Counted from the stretch's first letter, positions 12,720-23,824 are shown. The stretch is DNA of 64,000 nt from Eretmocerus hayati (GCA_029851415.1 CM056742.1:62630454-62694453); one strand, 5' to 3'. The notes: generated from the sequence alone by a model not told the origin. Made by a program: numbers and translations.

Positions 12720-12965
12720 TGACACTGGGAGGGAAGAGATGCCAAATCACTGGGCTCTCCCCTGAGGGATACTCTACAACTCGTAGAAGAGCAAAGTTGT
12801 CCAGATCGAGTATAAAAGAGAAAGCGTCGAGGAAACAAAACAACACACACACACGGACAAAGGGCCTCAAAGATTAGTCTAATCTCAAGTTTGGGATACT
12901 TCCTGGAGAAAAAGTATTATCTCCAATCGATAGATTTCGGCGAGAGGAAGAAAATGGTCTAACCA
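12720..12965 (+). repeat. Dispersed CA-anchored module, copy 1
   Basis: This runs from a block resembling GCCAAATCACTGGGCTCTCC, through CTACAAC-GTAGAAG and GAGAAAGCGTCGA, to a short (AC)n tract at about 12840-12855, then GGGCCTCAAAGAT and CGATAGATTTCGGCGAGAGG. The same ordered blocks occur at about 53310-53600, 55005-55265 (inverted) and 59090-59345, and partly at 28720-28900. Three copies lie in arms of elements 1 and 2, and two lie outside them. Confidence 0.7.
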
Positions 12966-13630
12966 TTTTTTAGATACAAGGCCATTTGGTGAAGAAAATA
13001 TGCATTTGAATGGGAATGTTGATCAAAAATTTGCTGTCACGAAATCAAACTATTATCTTAAAAAACAGCAAAAAATGAGTATCAGTAACCCCTTCGCTGC
13101 TCATTATACTTTCTCTACCCGCTCTCACGACTTTCCACTACTAACGCACAACTTCCACACGTATGTAGAGGCACCCGTATCGGTGTGGAAGTTGTGCTTT
13201 TGTGTGCGTAAGACATTGTTATGACCCCCTGTTCTGTGAGATGACGTTATTACACTCTCCTTCTCGCGGGGCTCCGCGGGCAGATTAAGAGAAGAGAGAG
13301 CCAAAAAACAGAACAAGAATCACTATATGTGAAGAAATTGCACAAATCACAACACTACGCGCAAATTAAACACATAACCTCCATGGCGAAACAATAATCA
13401 TTACATAATAAACACGTGTTTTTTATGTAATGGTTGGAAGGTGAAACATTACGCATGTGAAGTTGGCACCCGCTTTCAAAAATTTCAAATGTAATGATTA
13501 TGAATCATATTTCTATCAAAAGTTACAAATTCTGACAGCTATTACGAATTTTTACAAATAACTCGTTTAAAAATACAAATTTTTTCCCACATCCCGGTCA
13601 TGGCATGTACACACTTAATGAATCAGACTG

Positions 13631-13940
13631 TATCTCCAAATTGCGGTATTCATCGTCAGTTCATTGTTGGCAATGAATATTATACGAAAATCAGAAATTC
13701 TACGAAGTATAGTAGACACATGTCTCGGGACATTTTTAATGGCAATGGAGTTGAGATGGAGGCTTTCAGTGGGATATACAATCTGAATATCAAAGTACAC
13801 ACGAAGAATCCTGAAACAATCATCAATTCTGATATTGATCTGGATCACAAAACTGTGAATTCATCATTATTCTAAATCTTTCTTGTACTCGAGGTAGTTG
13901 AGAATGCAATGATGGTTGTCTTTTGTAGAATGGTCGAGCA
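13631..13940. other. Unassigned spacer right of element 1
   Basis: An open frame of 91 codons begins inside the TIR at 13600 and ends at 13875. Its start lies in element sequence and I do not recognise the product. Nothing else is visible before the Penelope-like remnant. Confidence 0.3.
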
Positions 13941-13944
13941 ATGA

Positions 13945-14660
13945 TTTTCATTTCAAAACTTCAACGTTTCGCCCGTCGAAACTGCACGGGCCTCTTCAGC
14001 GTTACAAAGTCGAGATATAACAGTTTTTGCATCAGGTTGATGCGAGTCGAACACTGCACAATATCTTATCCTTTATAACAAAGGAATCTAATGTGAAAAT
14101 GATACAATTAACATGAATAGACGTGTATACAAATTTTTACAAACTTTTGTCTGGAATCTTTTGCATGTCCCGATGACACTCTGTCTAGCAATGTTGGTGC
14201 TTCGACAGTTGTAAAATTAGTGAGCAGAGCGTTTAAGAGGGAGAGAGAAAGATACTACAAGTGAGTGATACGTTAACGGATTGATGTCATTGTTCAGGCG
14301 CATTAAAGATTGATAGATCAGCCGCGTTGACTCATTCTTGTTTCGATTTTATCGATGATAAACTAGTATGCAGTCTTTAATTACATGGTGTCTTGGGTTC
14401 TATTGATGGTGTTGGGGTGGAGATGTATGTGAAGCATTCCTAGGAATTCTCTTTTTTCCTTATTGCGCTCATTGTCTAAAATTTGAAAGTTATCAAATTA
14501 TATGTCGCGTTGAAGACTTGGAGAATGCACAGCAAGTGCTGATTTCTCAATCTTGTTCTTTACATCTCTTCAATGTTCTTTTATTCTCTCTCGCAAATGT
14601 CGTTTTGCTTGGCCGATGTATGTGGCATTACAATCTTAGCAATTCATTCTATATATGAGT
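13945..14660 (-). pseudogene. Penelope-like element 3' remnant: GIY-YIG domain with stops
   Basis: Read on the minus strand from 14660, a single frame shows the GIY-YIG nuclease region of Penelope-like elements: a cysteine pair (NC-DC), then TYIGQAKRHLRERIKEH, then KSALAVHS, LDNERNKEKREFLGMLHIH and a terminal PNTINR. Three in-frame stops interrupt it (after NC, after KEH and after QRDI), so it is dead. The order matches the better preserved copies at 16415-16957 and 16965-17390. Downstream, at about 13960-14005, lies a hairpin-like GTTTCGCCCGTC...GGGCCTCTTCAG block of the type common near Penelope ends. The 5' side is cut at about 14655 by a foldback half copy. Confidence 0.8.
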
Positions 14661-15660
14661 CATTCCGGAGCATTTCAGCCAGATGCGTCACCAGGGGGTC
14701 TGGGAAAAATCCCAAAAAATTTTTTTCCATTAAAACTATGTTTTTAAAAGTACAACAAAAATTTTTTGGGATTTTTCCGAAACCCTCCACGGGCCATAGG
14801 GTCCGCAGAAGGTCTATTTCAGGCCCTTTTTGGGCTATTTCTAGGAAATCATAGCTCCGACTAGACTCAATCTTTTTTCACGTACTTGGGGGCGTTTTCT
14901 TTGTTAAGACTGGCACTTTTGAAAAAATATGTCTGGAATCAATCATGGAGCCTAGTAACTTCTAGAAGCTACTTGCTGAGAGCAGATTTGGCGATTTTTG
15001 GGCCTGCTTTAAAACAATCTAGCTCCTACTAGACATGTGATGATCGACTTCCGTATGTGGTTATTTTGAAGGTCTTGAAAAAACCTACAATTCGACCACC
15101 TGTAGAAGTCGATTATCATACTCTCTATAGGAGCTATAGCCGATACAAGTTGAGCAGTTTTGTAAAAACGCCAAACTTTGAGCTCAATTTGAAAATATCG
15201 TTTTCTTCCTTTCAACCCCAAACCTGAGCAAATATGTTTCTCGATACCAATACTATCAATGAGAACAATAATCTGGTCGAGCCATTCAATTCTCGATTTT
15301 ATTCAGCCAATTTGAAATACTCTTTTTTGACTTCTTGCTTAAAATGCCAACACAGGCATGGCTCGCATGTGCTTCCATCTGAGTTACTGTGCACCAACCT
15401 GGGTGAAATCACTCCCCCAAGTACCCCCAAATATGTGTAAGAACTTCCGGAGGCGAGCCTCAAGCCAGAAGCAAGCTGGAGGCTCAAACCATCAGGTCCA
15501 AAATGGGCATTATTTCGTCTAATGCGGGGCAGGCAAGCGAGGGCTCGATCCCCCGTATTCCTGCTCACAAACGAGACGAGTGGCTAGAATGGTGATTCAA
15601 ACATGATCTTCCGACTCAAAATGACCATCTAAACACAATTTCGTGGTCGATCAGGCTCTG
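14653..15660 (+). mobile_element. Half copy (single arm) of foldback family FB
   Basis: This segment aligns in order with the left arm of the foldback at 44680-45697. It shares the outer ATATGA-TCATTC-GGAGCA block, the CACCAGGGGGTCTGGGAAAAAT block, the CATAGCTCCGAC block, the CCCCCAAGTACCCCCAA block and the inner CATCTAAACACAATT block. It stops where the loop of the complete copy begins, so only one arm is present. It is clearly more diverged than the two arms of the 44.7-kb copy are from each other. It interrupts the Penelope-like remnant on its left. Confidence 0.85.
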
Positions 15661-16414
15661 ATATATCGTCATTCTGCAGTAGAGGGGCAAAACCTGTTAT
15701 TACGGAATTTCAAATTTTGTGATTCTATCGCAGGATGCATTAGAGATTCAGAGATTTCACTAGGATCGGTTTCTCCTGCTATTTATTTTCAACAGCGACG
15801 TTCCGGTTGTGTATATGTCCAACCCTTATCAAGCTCAAAATAATGATATTCTTATGAATGTAGAAGGAACACAGATAATATTCACACAAGTCTGAACAGA
15901 ACAGTGACATACCTTAAAATATCATATGGGCCTTATTACGAGGGATTAATCGTTTTAATATATACATTCTACCAAGCAAAAGCTCGGGGTCAGTTCAAAT
16001 CAAATGATGTTTGTACATAGTGATCCAAACCTATGAAAAATAGCCAATCTTTAGAATGTGAGAATGAAAAAAATTGAAAAAATTCAGACAAAGAAAAAAG
16101 TAAACTCACGATGAAAAGGAACCGATTTCTTATTGAATCTCTCATCTCTTGGGTGGAAAAAGATGGAATTTAATCCAGCTGTCATGCTTGACAGCTCCCA
16201 CGGATGACTAAGATGAGCAGAATTGAAATCAAAACCAAACTGAAATTCATGTAAGATAGAGGGCGACACTTATCAAGAGTCGGTGATAAAATCAATCGAT
16301 GGTCGGTATGATCGATACTCTAATTACAAGAGTGATCGACCGGTGGGTCTATCGACCCTGTGTATTGATCATCTTAAACTTGTCTACACAACTCTTATAC
16401 ACTCTTTTTAAGCC
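15661..16414. other. Unassigned AT-rich spacer
   Basis: No conserved coding sequence or repeat was recognised. Short frames at 15643-15843 and 16084-16269 have no recognisable motifs. The last 150 bases contain several GATCGA/TCGATC blocks that may belong to the 3' region of the minus-strand Penelope-like fragment. Confidence 0.3.
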
Positions 16415-16957
16415 TCAAGTATCTTCCATTCTATTCAGCGTATTAGGATAGTAGTGGATATTAAGCATTTCGAGAAAAAATCGAATTCCATATCTACTTT
16501 CGACATCTAAAATATTAAAGGAACCAAAATCAATTTGATGCTGTAACTCGTCAGCATGTATCGCTAAAGCCGAACTTGTTGATTTGTTCCTCACGTCTCT
16601 AATATGTTCTTGTATTCCTTTTTTGGCTTTTCTTTTGCTAGTTCCCACGTAGGTTTCATCACAATCTTTACAATCGATTCTATAAACGATGTTGTGTTTT
16701 TCAGTAATCGGTAACAAATCTCTTCCTAGCTTGATCATACTATTAAATTTGTTGTTGGTGGAGTTTATATGAGTGGGATGGTATTTCTTGATTATTTTGC
16801 TGAGAATAGGGGAGAGATTCAGAACGTAAGGGAGAACCACCTTAGGGGATTTGGCAATGAGATTTTTTTGTGAAGTAGAGCGTGATACTGGTTGGAAATG
16901 GAGGCGTTCTCTAATGTATCTGTTGATAAAATCGAGAGGGTAATCATTCGATTAGAG
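16415..16957 (-). pseudogene. Penelope-like element, GIY-YIG endonuclease C-terminus
   Basis: The minus-strand frame is open from about 16957 to 16415, and the first methionine at 16840 is probably not the true start. It shows the linker after the reverse transcriptase (DYPLDFINRYIRERL), then INSTNNKF, the cysteine pair in YRIDCKDCDETYVG and SKRKAKKGIQEHIRD, then SRYGIRFFLEMLNIHYYPN. This is the GIY-YIG domain found at the C-terminus of Penelope-like reverse transcriptases, where it nicks target DNA. The upstream reverse transcriptase is absent and a stop lies just before the frame, so the copy is 5'-truncated. It stands head to head with a sister fragment starting about 10 bases away. Confidence 0.85.
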
Positions 16958-16964
16958 GAGAATC

Positions 16965-17390
16965 GAAAAATACCATCGCACTCTTATAAACTCCACCAAC
17001 AACAAATTTGATAGTATGACCAAGCTAGGAAAAGATTTGTTACCTATTACTGAAAAACACAACATCGTTCATAGAATCGATTGTAAAGATTGTGATAAAA
17101 CCCACGTGGGAACTAGCAAAAGAAAAGCCAAAGAAAGGATACAAGAACATATTAGAGATGAGAGGAACAAATTAACAAGTTCGGCTTCACCGATACATGC
17201 TGACGAATTACAGCATCAAATTGATTTTGATTCCTTTAAAATTTTAGATGTCGAAAGTAGATATGGAATTCGATTTTTTTCTGAAATGCTTAATATCCAT
17301 TACGATCCTAAGACGCTGAATAGAATGGAAAATACTTCGGGCTTGAAGGAATGTGGCTGCCCCCCTGCAGGAATCTGTAATCGTCGGTAA
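16965..17390 (+). pseudogene. Penelope-like element, GIY-YIG endonuclease C-terminus, inverted sister copy
   Basis: The plus-strand frame opens near 16965 and ends at 17390; the first ATG is at 17016. It repeats the minus-strand neighbour block for block: INSTNNKF, HRIDCKDCDKTHVG, SKRKAKERIQEHIRD, SRYGIRFF and NIHYDPKTLNR, then a short tail ending CGCPPAGICNRR. The tyrosine of the YVG motif is histidine here (THVG), which may harm catalysis. It lacks the reverse transcriptase. Together with 16415-16957 it forms a head-to-head inverted pair with a spacer of only a few bases, as expected from an inverted insertion or a foldback duplication. Confidence 0.85.
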
Positions 17391-19300
17391 CGTTCAATCT
17401 GTTCCAATTTTCTCCGCAAATATTGCTTGTATTGCCGTGAAAATTCACATGGAGATAGACTGAGTCATTTTTCACCTGAATTTGGTCTATAACTTGGCAT
17501 ACTCAGCCTAGATCCTTGAAAATCTATGCTAAGAGCCACTGCCCCTCTGCACAGGCTCGGTAAATAACGTATTACTAAATGCGTTAGGGCTCGTGCCAAT
17601 ATGCACGTACCCAATTTCGACGCAGAATTATACGGAGAATCACCTCACGCCATTCCAAAGCCTTTTAAACGATATGCGCAAAGAAAATTGAAACAAATCA
17701 GCCCATGTATAAAGCATCTTGGCCGTCTGCTAGTCCATACGAGCGATCAACAAATGTTTGGCATATTCGGCAATGCTGCGGCGCGAAGCAGCCGACACTT
17801 TCGAACTCTTGCCACCACTCTCACTACCCTCTATATCATGGCGTAATAATAACATAATGTTATTAATAGTGAATTAATGTTATATAAATTAAGTTATTAT
17901 TAATAATAAACATTAATAAATAGAGTTATCATTCCGCCATGCTCTATACTGACCATACTCATCTCATACTCATCGCACGCTGATATAGCGCAGTCAAGCT
18001 ATGCTATACCGGCACCCAAAATGGCTACCGCCAGCCTTCGCAACAGGTTGTTTACCCGGCTTCCTGGTGCTCGCGCTACATCGTGGAGTGGTGTTTGAGT
18101 GTTCCGGGTGAATTAAAGGGTGCGGAAAATCTTTGCGGACGCTACCACATCGCCTCCGAGGCGTGATATGCCTAGGATCGCAAACCAGGAGCGCGAGAAT
18201 GCCATCTGCTCGAGCCAGCAAAATCCGGCTGTTTTTGTCGTAAGTAATTTAATAATTATCAATTCTTCCCAATCGAAAGTAGTCGCAGCACCTGCGCTCA
18301 GCCTTTAGATACGCTTTTATTGCCCCATGAAGCCTGGGAAAGTTGTACTCATCAAGTACGAGGTGTCGCAGCAGGGCACTGTTTTACCATGTATTAGCAT
18401 GGGCTGCATGTAAACAAAGACTAATTTTCCATCAGGCTCAGTGAATTGCGACTGAATGGTCAACTTTTTGTACTCAAATGATTATAAAAAATGTACTCTT
18501 TTAAATGAGCTAACTGTCATGTGGCTAGTTTAATTATATACAACATTTTTCTGGTTGCAGGTATTTTAGGAACGAGGTATGAATTCAAAGACGAACTTGG
18601 TCTGGTGATGTCCAGAGATGGAATAATCATCTGCATTGATTTTCCTCGTCTCCAGCAATTATGTGAGCTGCTCTTCATACCAATTGGATCATATTTCACA
18701 TTAATCTACCAAAATCCTCTGTCTGAAACCTCTAGTTGCAGTGGTTTGGGTTTCGGTTTTATGAGAGGGTCTCTCTTGGATTCAGTCATGATGAAGTGAA
18801 TACTATACTAAAATGATTCTAATTGAATGTGTGCTCTTTCTAGGTCTACCTGGATACTCTGGGAACACTAGTGGGGCAAGCCTACCGCTGTGGAGTCCAT
18901 CTCCAGGGGTGTATTAAAAAGATCCGTCGTGGGACAACCAACAAATAAGTTCAAGGTAATACTTTTTCTTATCACCTAAGATTAATATCATGTAAAATTA
19001 ATGACTCATTATAATAATAATAAGTTATTTCCTCTCATAGGCCCACATAGGATTAATTGGCTCTTTCTTTTAGGCTTTGGTCTTTGCCACTTTTATGGCA
19101 AAGACTGCAGAAAGAATAGAATACTGATTCTTTTGATCTTCACAGAACTTACAAAACTTGGAAATCTTGGCCAATGGATCTGTCAACAAATGAGCTGAGA
19201 TGATGGAAGGAGTATGTTTTGAAGAGAATAACCACTGGCCTCCGTCGAGGAAAATCAACTTACTCTAAAATATGTGTTAGTTTTGATCTTACACGACCAA
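17391..19300. other. Unassigned region with a TA-rich tract and weak exon candidates
   Basis: 17855-17930 is a TTATTAAT-rich tract. 17930-18310 is more GC-rich and holds short frames on both strands that I do not recognise. At 18556 a pyrimidine-rich GGTTGCAG acceptor precedes an open stretch of about 80 codons ending at 18799. Near 18841 CTTTCTAG precedes a stretch running to TTCAAG/GTAATA at about 18955, which looks like an acceptor-donor pair. These could be exons of an unknown transcript, but no protein family is recognisable and stops break a simple joined frame. No gene is called. Confidence 0.3.
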
Positions 19301-19329
19301 GGTACTTTGCCAATTTACCCCTTCTGCCT

Positions 19330-21230
19330 TGGGTGAGACTTTCGGTCTGATAAATTTTTATCCAGGAGTATATAAATCAATTGATGACCATCTCAAAGTG
19401 ATGATTGAGAAGGAATGCCACAATTCCAAACATACCACCTGTCTATGAAGATTCTGATAGATGTTCCCTTCAAGAACTCTATTGGTAAGAAACTTGGGTA
19501 GTAATCCAGGATTCAATTTTCCTTTGGAGCTGTGGAAAATATGGGACCTCAAAATCCATCTATCTTTGTTCAATTTCATTCAATTTTCCAAGATGAAACA
19601 TTACCTGAACCTAAAAAATATGATGAACTGAAACGCCTATCTCGTCTCTAATTTGGAACTACTTTTATTGGTGGAATTTGAAAAGTGTGCCCTGAGCGAG
19701 GTCCTTGAGTATCATCAACCTTGGATAAAAGCCTCTTGAAGTTTGATGATGGGCATTACTAGGTTCCTGATGACATTGGAGGGTTGGAAGAGTGGACTGT
19801 CTACTAATCTAGAATGAAAGTTTGAGAAGATATTTTTCATCAAGATTTCCATCTCACTCTGACCTCCGCTTGATGGTTTGTTATTTACTCTGATATCTGG
19901 GGACATATCATGACCATAAACGTTCCCTGCTCCTCAACATGATCTATTCATGTCTATCATGATTCTTGGGAAGTCTTTATCCAAGGTTGATAATATTGGA
20001 GGGTCCCGCTCGAGGCACCATTTTCAAATTTCACCCGAAAATGCAGTTCTGAATTATAAAATGATTAGCCATTCCAGCTCAAATCATCTTCTAGGTAGGT
20101 ATCATATTTTAATTTCGAGAACTGAATGAGGATTGGACTGAGATAGACACATTATAGCAGGTGATTTTTCTTCTCAGAACTTTAGTTAGTAAAAAACTTC
20201 AAGATTAGAATGTCAACTTGGAAATTCTTCTACCTCAGTTCATCTCCATTCTATTACATAGAACGACATATGACGAGTGCCTGAAAGATGATCTGAACTG
20301 AGTTCCTCTCTTGTTCCTAAGTTTGGAAGTAATCTTGCAGGTAGGATTGGAAAATTTGGTTTCGAGCGAGACCCTTGAGTGTCATAGTATTGGATGTAGA
20401 CCTCCTAGAGTTTCATGATGGACATCACCAGGTTCCAGATCATGTTTGAGGGTAAAAAAAACCTAACTCCACGAATACAGAATGGTAAAGAATCTTGGTA
20501 GAAGTTTTTCATCAAGATTCTCATGTCATGCTGATCTTATCTTACGATGATTTTCCTCATTTTAGTATCTGGTGACATGAGATCACCAGAAACCTTCCTT
20601 GCTCTTGAACATGATCTATAAATGCCCATCATTCAGGGAGTGTCCATCCAAGGTTGATGATATTGAATGGTCTTGTTCGAGTAACTTTTTCCAGATTCTA
20701 CCTGGAAGTATAGTTTCGAATTGTCATTTGAAGAGTTATTCCAGTTCACATCATTTCCTAGGCAAAAATCATATTTTGGTTCATGGAACTGATTGAAAAT
20801 TGGCCTGAGATAGATACAATGAAGTCATTCCGTTCCAGAACTCTAGTTGGTGAGAAACTCTCAAGAGAATCATTATAGCTCAAAATCCACGTACTTGAGT
20901 CTTTTTTTTCTAGAATTGTATGAATTAGAACATGACTTGTGCCTAGAAAATGATCCATTCTAATCTAACTATCTTGGTTCTAACTTGGAACCATTCTTCC
21001 AGGTGGAATTTCAAAAAAATGCCTCGAGCGAAACCTTTTGACTTCCTCAAACTTGAGTGGAGAGTCTCTGGAACTTATTCTTCATCTATACCAGGTGCAA
21101 GATCACAATAGAAGCAGGACATGGAGCACGTTTCCCAGGGCTCAACAGTAGTTGAAGGGAATCGGATGATGTCAGGTTTTTGAGCCTAACAAGGTCTGCG
21201 AGGAAAAATGATTTCATGAAATCAATGAAG
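19330..21230 (+). repeat. Three diverged tandem copies of a ~664-bp unit
   Basis: Ordered landmarks recur at a spacing close to 664 bases. A GAGCGAG(G/A)-CCTTGAGT block lies near 19697, 20360 and 21027. A CTCT-TTGGTAAGAAAC / CTAGTTGGTGAGAAAC block lies near 19480, 20180 and 20840. A GATGATGGGCATTAC-AGGTTCC / GATGGACATCACCAGGTTCC pair lies near 19745 and 20410. The copies are heavily diverged and carry no recognisable protein. The unit may be a degraded transposon fragment or an old satellite. Confidence 0.6.
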
Positions 21231-21466
21231 CCTATCATGTTAGCCCTGCTGCAAGAGATGGATAGGATCGGATTGACCTCATAGTCTATCCAGTTTTATT
21301 CAATATGTGAAACACGTTTTTCTGTATTGAACCGGGTAGAAAGACGAATCCTCGCGGATTCAGAAAATGAGTATTCCCGACCGATGGAAGTCTATCCTTT
21401 GAAACGGTATAGAAATAGATCAGTTTTATCAAGTTCTATGCGCCGGACCAGTATACACTACAACGG

Positions 21467-22545
21467 ATGAATCCGATCCAATCCTCACAAATTGTATTCA
21501 GACCTCGCCACTCAATCCGATCCTATCCGGTTTTATACACGGTAACGGTATTCCATCCGAATCTATCTGGTTTGATGCCTATGGATTGTATCCAGACCCC
21601 GGCATTCAATCCGATCCTATGCAGTTATATGTACGGTACCGATATTCAACCCGATCCTATCCGGATCGATGCCTATGAATTGTATTCAGATCCTGCCGTT
21701 CAATCCGGTCCTATCCCGTTCTATACACGATACTGGTATTCAATCGGAATCTGTCTAGATCAATGCCTATAAATTGTATTCAGATCCCTCCATTGAATCC
21801 GCTCCTATCCGGTTCTATATACGATACCGGTATTCAATCCAAATCTATCCGGTTCGATGCCTACAAATTTTATTCAGACCCCGCCATTCAATCAGCTCCT
21901 ATCCGGTTCTATACACGATACCGGTATTCAATCCGATCCTATCCGGCTTAATGCCTGCGATATATATTCAGATCCCGCCATTCAATTTGGTCCTATGCGG
22001 TTCTATACACACTACCGGGATTCAAATCGAAGCTATCCAATCCGATGCCCACAAATTGTATTCAGAACCCGCCATTCTATCCGCTCCTATCCGGTTCTAT
22101 ACACGATACCGGTATTGAATTCGATCCTATCCGGATCAATACCTACGAATTGTATCCAGAAGCTGGCATTCAATCCGAACCTATCCGGCTCAAAGCCTAC
22201 AAATTGTATTCAGACCCCGCCATTCAATCCGATTCTATCCGGTTCTATCCACGATACCGGTATTCAATCCGATCCCATCCGGTTCAATGCCTACGATATG
22301 TATTCAGACCCGCCATTCAATCCGGTCCTATCCGGTTCTCTACACGGTACTGGTATTGAATCCGATCCTATCCGGATCAATACCTACAAATTGTATCCAG
22401 ACCCCGGCATTCAATCCGAACCTATCCGGGTCAATGTCTACAAATCGTATTCAGACCCCGCCACCCCCCCCCCAATCCTATCCGGTCCTATCCGAATCGA
22501 TCCCTGGGATTGGAACTGCATTCCCCAACTAATCCAATGAACAAA
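21467..22545 (+). repeat. 94-bp composite satellite, block 1
   Basis: A unit of about 94 bases repeats, built from a roughly 55-base part (CATTCAATCCGA...GCCTACAAATTGTATTCAGACCCCGC) and a roughly 39-base part (CATTCAATCCGATCCTATCCGGTTCTATACACGATACCGGTA). Both parts share CATTCAATCCGATCCTATCCGG, so the longer unit probably arose by duplication of a shorter one. Some repeats drop one part, for example a 150-base step from about 22109 to 22259. Long low-complexity frames, up to 227 codons, follow from the unit and are not genes. Confidence 0.9.
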
Positions 22546-22924
22546 AGAATAATGCGGATCATTGAATTGATCGGACTCATTCGGGCTGGTGATGATTGTC
22601 ACAATCCACTCCCCTTTCAGCACACTCCTCAACAGGTTCGAGCTAAGTACTAGACAGAAGAGTCATCTCAGACTATATTGTATGATACAAGTGGACACCA
22701 TATTTCCGCCTTCACAATTCATCGCATCTTAAGACTTACGCTCGCAACTTATAACTAATGCACGGAAAATTCCGAATGAGATCTGCCTTATATACGAATC
22801 GAGCAGATAGTTCGTCACTTGCGAGAGAAGAAATATACGTGTTTCTCGTCTGTACTTCAAAGTGCACGAGAAACGCCACCAAGTGGCAGGTGTTGGAATG
22901 ATAGTCTTGTCTCCAACTATTGCA
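22546..22924. other. Unique spacer inside the satellite
   Basis: About 380 bases unrelated to the satellite separate its two blocks. No coding sequence or known repeat is recognised. It could be an insertion into the array; no flanking duplication is evident by eye. Confidence 0.4.
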
Positions 22925-23628
22925 CCGAGACTTCAATCCGATCCTATCCGGTTCTATACACAGAAACGGTATGAACTCCCTTCGGCCAATCGGGTTCAAT
23001 GCCTATGAATTGCATTCAGTCCTGGCCGATCAATCCAGTCCTATCCGGTTCTCTACGGGCATTTGATCCTATCCTATCCAACTCTTAACACGGTACTGGT
23101 ATTCAATCCGATCTTATCCGGTTCAATGCCTATGGATTGTATTTAGACCCTGCCATTCAAACCGCTCCTATCCGGTTTTATACACGATACCGGTATCCAA
23201 TCCAATTCTATACTGTTCAATGCCTACGGTATGTATTCAGACCCCGCCAATCAATCCGGTCCTATGCGGTTCTATAGACACTACCGGGATTCAAATCGAA
23301 GCTATCCGGTTCGATGCCCACAAATTGTACTCAGAACTCGCCATTCTATCCGCTCCTATATGATTCTCTACAAGATACCAGTATTGAATTCGATCGTATC
23401 CGGATCAATACCTACAAATTGTATCCAGAAGCTGGCATTCAATCCGAACCTATCCGGTTCAATGCCTACAAATTGTATTCAGACCCCGCCATTCAATCAG
23501 CTCCTATCCGGTTCTATACACGATACCGATATTCAATCCGATCCTATCCGGCTTAATGCCTGCGATATGTATTCAGACCCCGCCATTCAATCTGGTCCTA
23601 TGCGGTTCTATACACACTACCGGGATGA
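22925..23628 (+). repeat. 94-bp composite satellite, block 2
   Basis: The satellite of 21467-22545 resumes here in the same orientation, with the same two-part unit and more diverged copies near its left edge. It ends abruptly at about 23628, in the middle of a TACACACTACCGGGAT block. Confidence 0.85.
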
Positions 23629-23824
23629 TGACGACGCGAATACTACATCAGAGGGAGCGAGTGCCCCTCATGGGCAAGAACAAATAGGGAGAGTTAACCG
23701 AATACATGTCGACGAGGAAGATGGATGGTACGACATTCGTGGTGACGGGGAGCGTTCGATGTGCACGAGGATGGGGTGCGTCACGTGCCACAATTTGGGA
23801 TCACAGCGCGGAGTTCAAAGCTGA
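23629..23824 (+). other. Open coding-like segment, unrecognised, acidic
   Basis: Directly after the satellite an open stretch of about 65 codons runs to the stop at 23822-23824. It starts with DDDDAN, is rich in acidic residues and glycine, and has two cysteines near the end (MGCVTCHNLG). The frame continues from satellite sequence, so there is no sensible start here. Its position upstream of the DNA polymerase B remnant allows that it belongs to the same Polinton-type element, but I recognise no family. Confidence 0.3.

Larger units (their letters stand above)
9301..13630. mobile_element. Element 1: giant palindromic TIR element, TA target duplication
   Basis: The left end begins CAGTCTGATTCATTAAG at 9301. 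The right end is its inverted copy, finishing at 13630. TA dinucleotides flank both ends (9299-9300 and 13631-13632). Terminal homology runs inward for more than 600 bases, and almost the entire 4.3 kb is arranged as a palindrome around about 11.3 kb. The left arm lacks a block of several hundred bases present in the right arm (about 12.3-12.95 kb). TA duplication plus CAG-type termini fits the Tc1/mariner superfamily. No transposase frame is present, so it would need enzyme in trans. A relative with the same termini lies at 54702-60025. Confidence 0.85.

Noticed and set aside
21467..23824. Long frames (up to 227 codons) over the 94-bp satellite
   Set aside because: The peptide repeats track the DNA repeat exactly, and alternative frames are equally open, as expected for a satellite monomer without stops.
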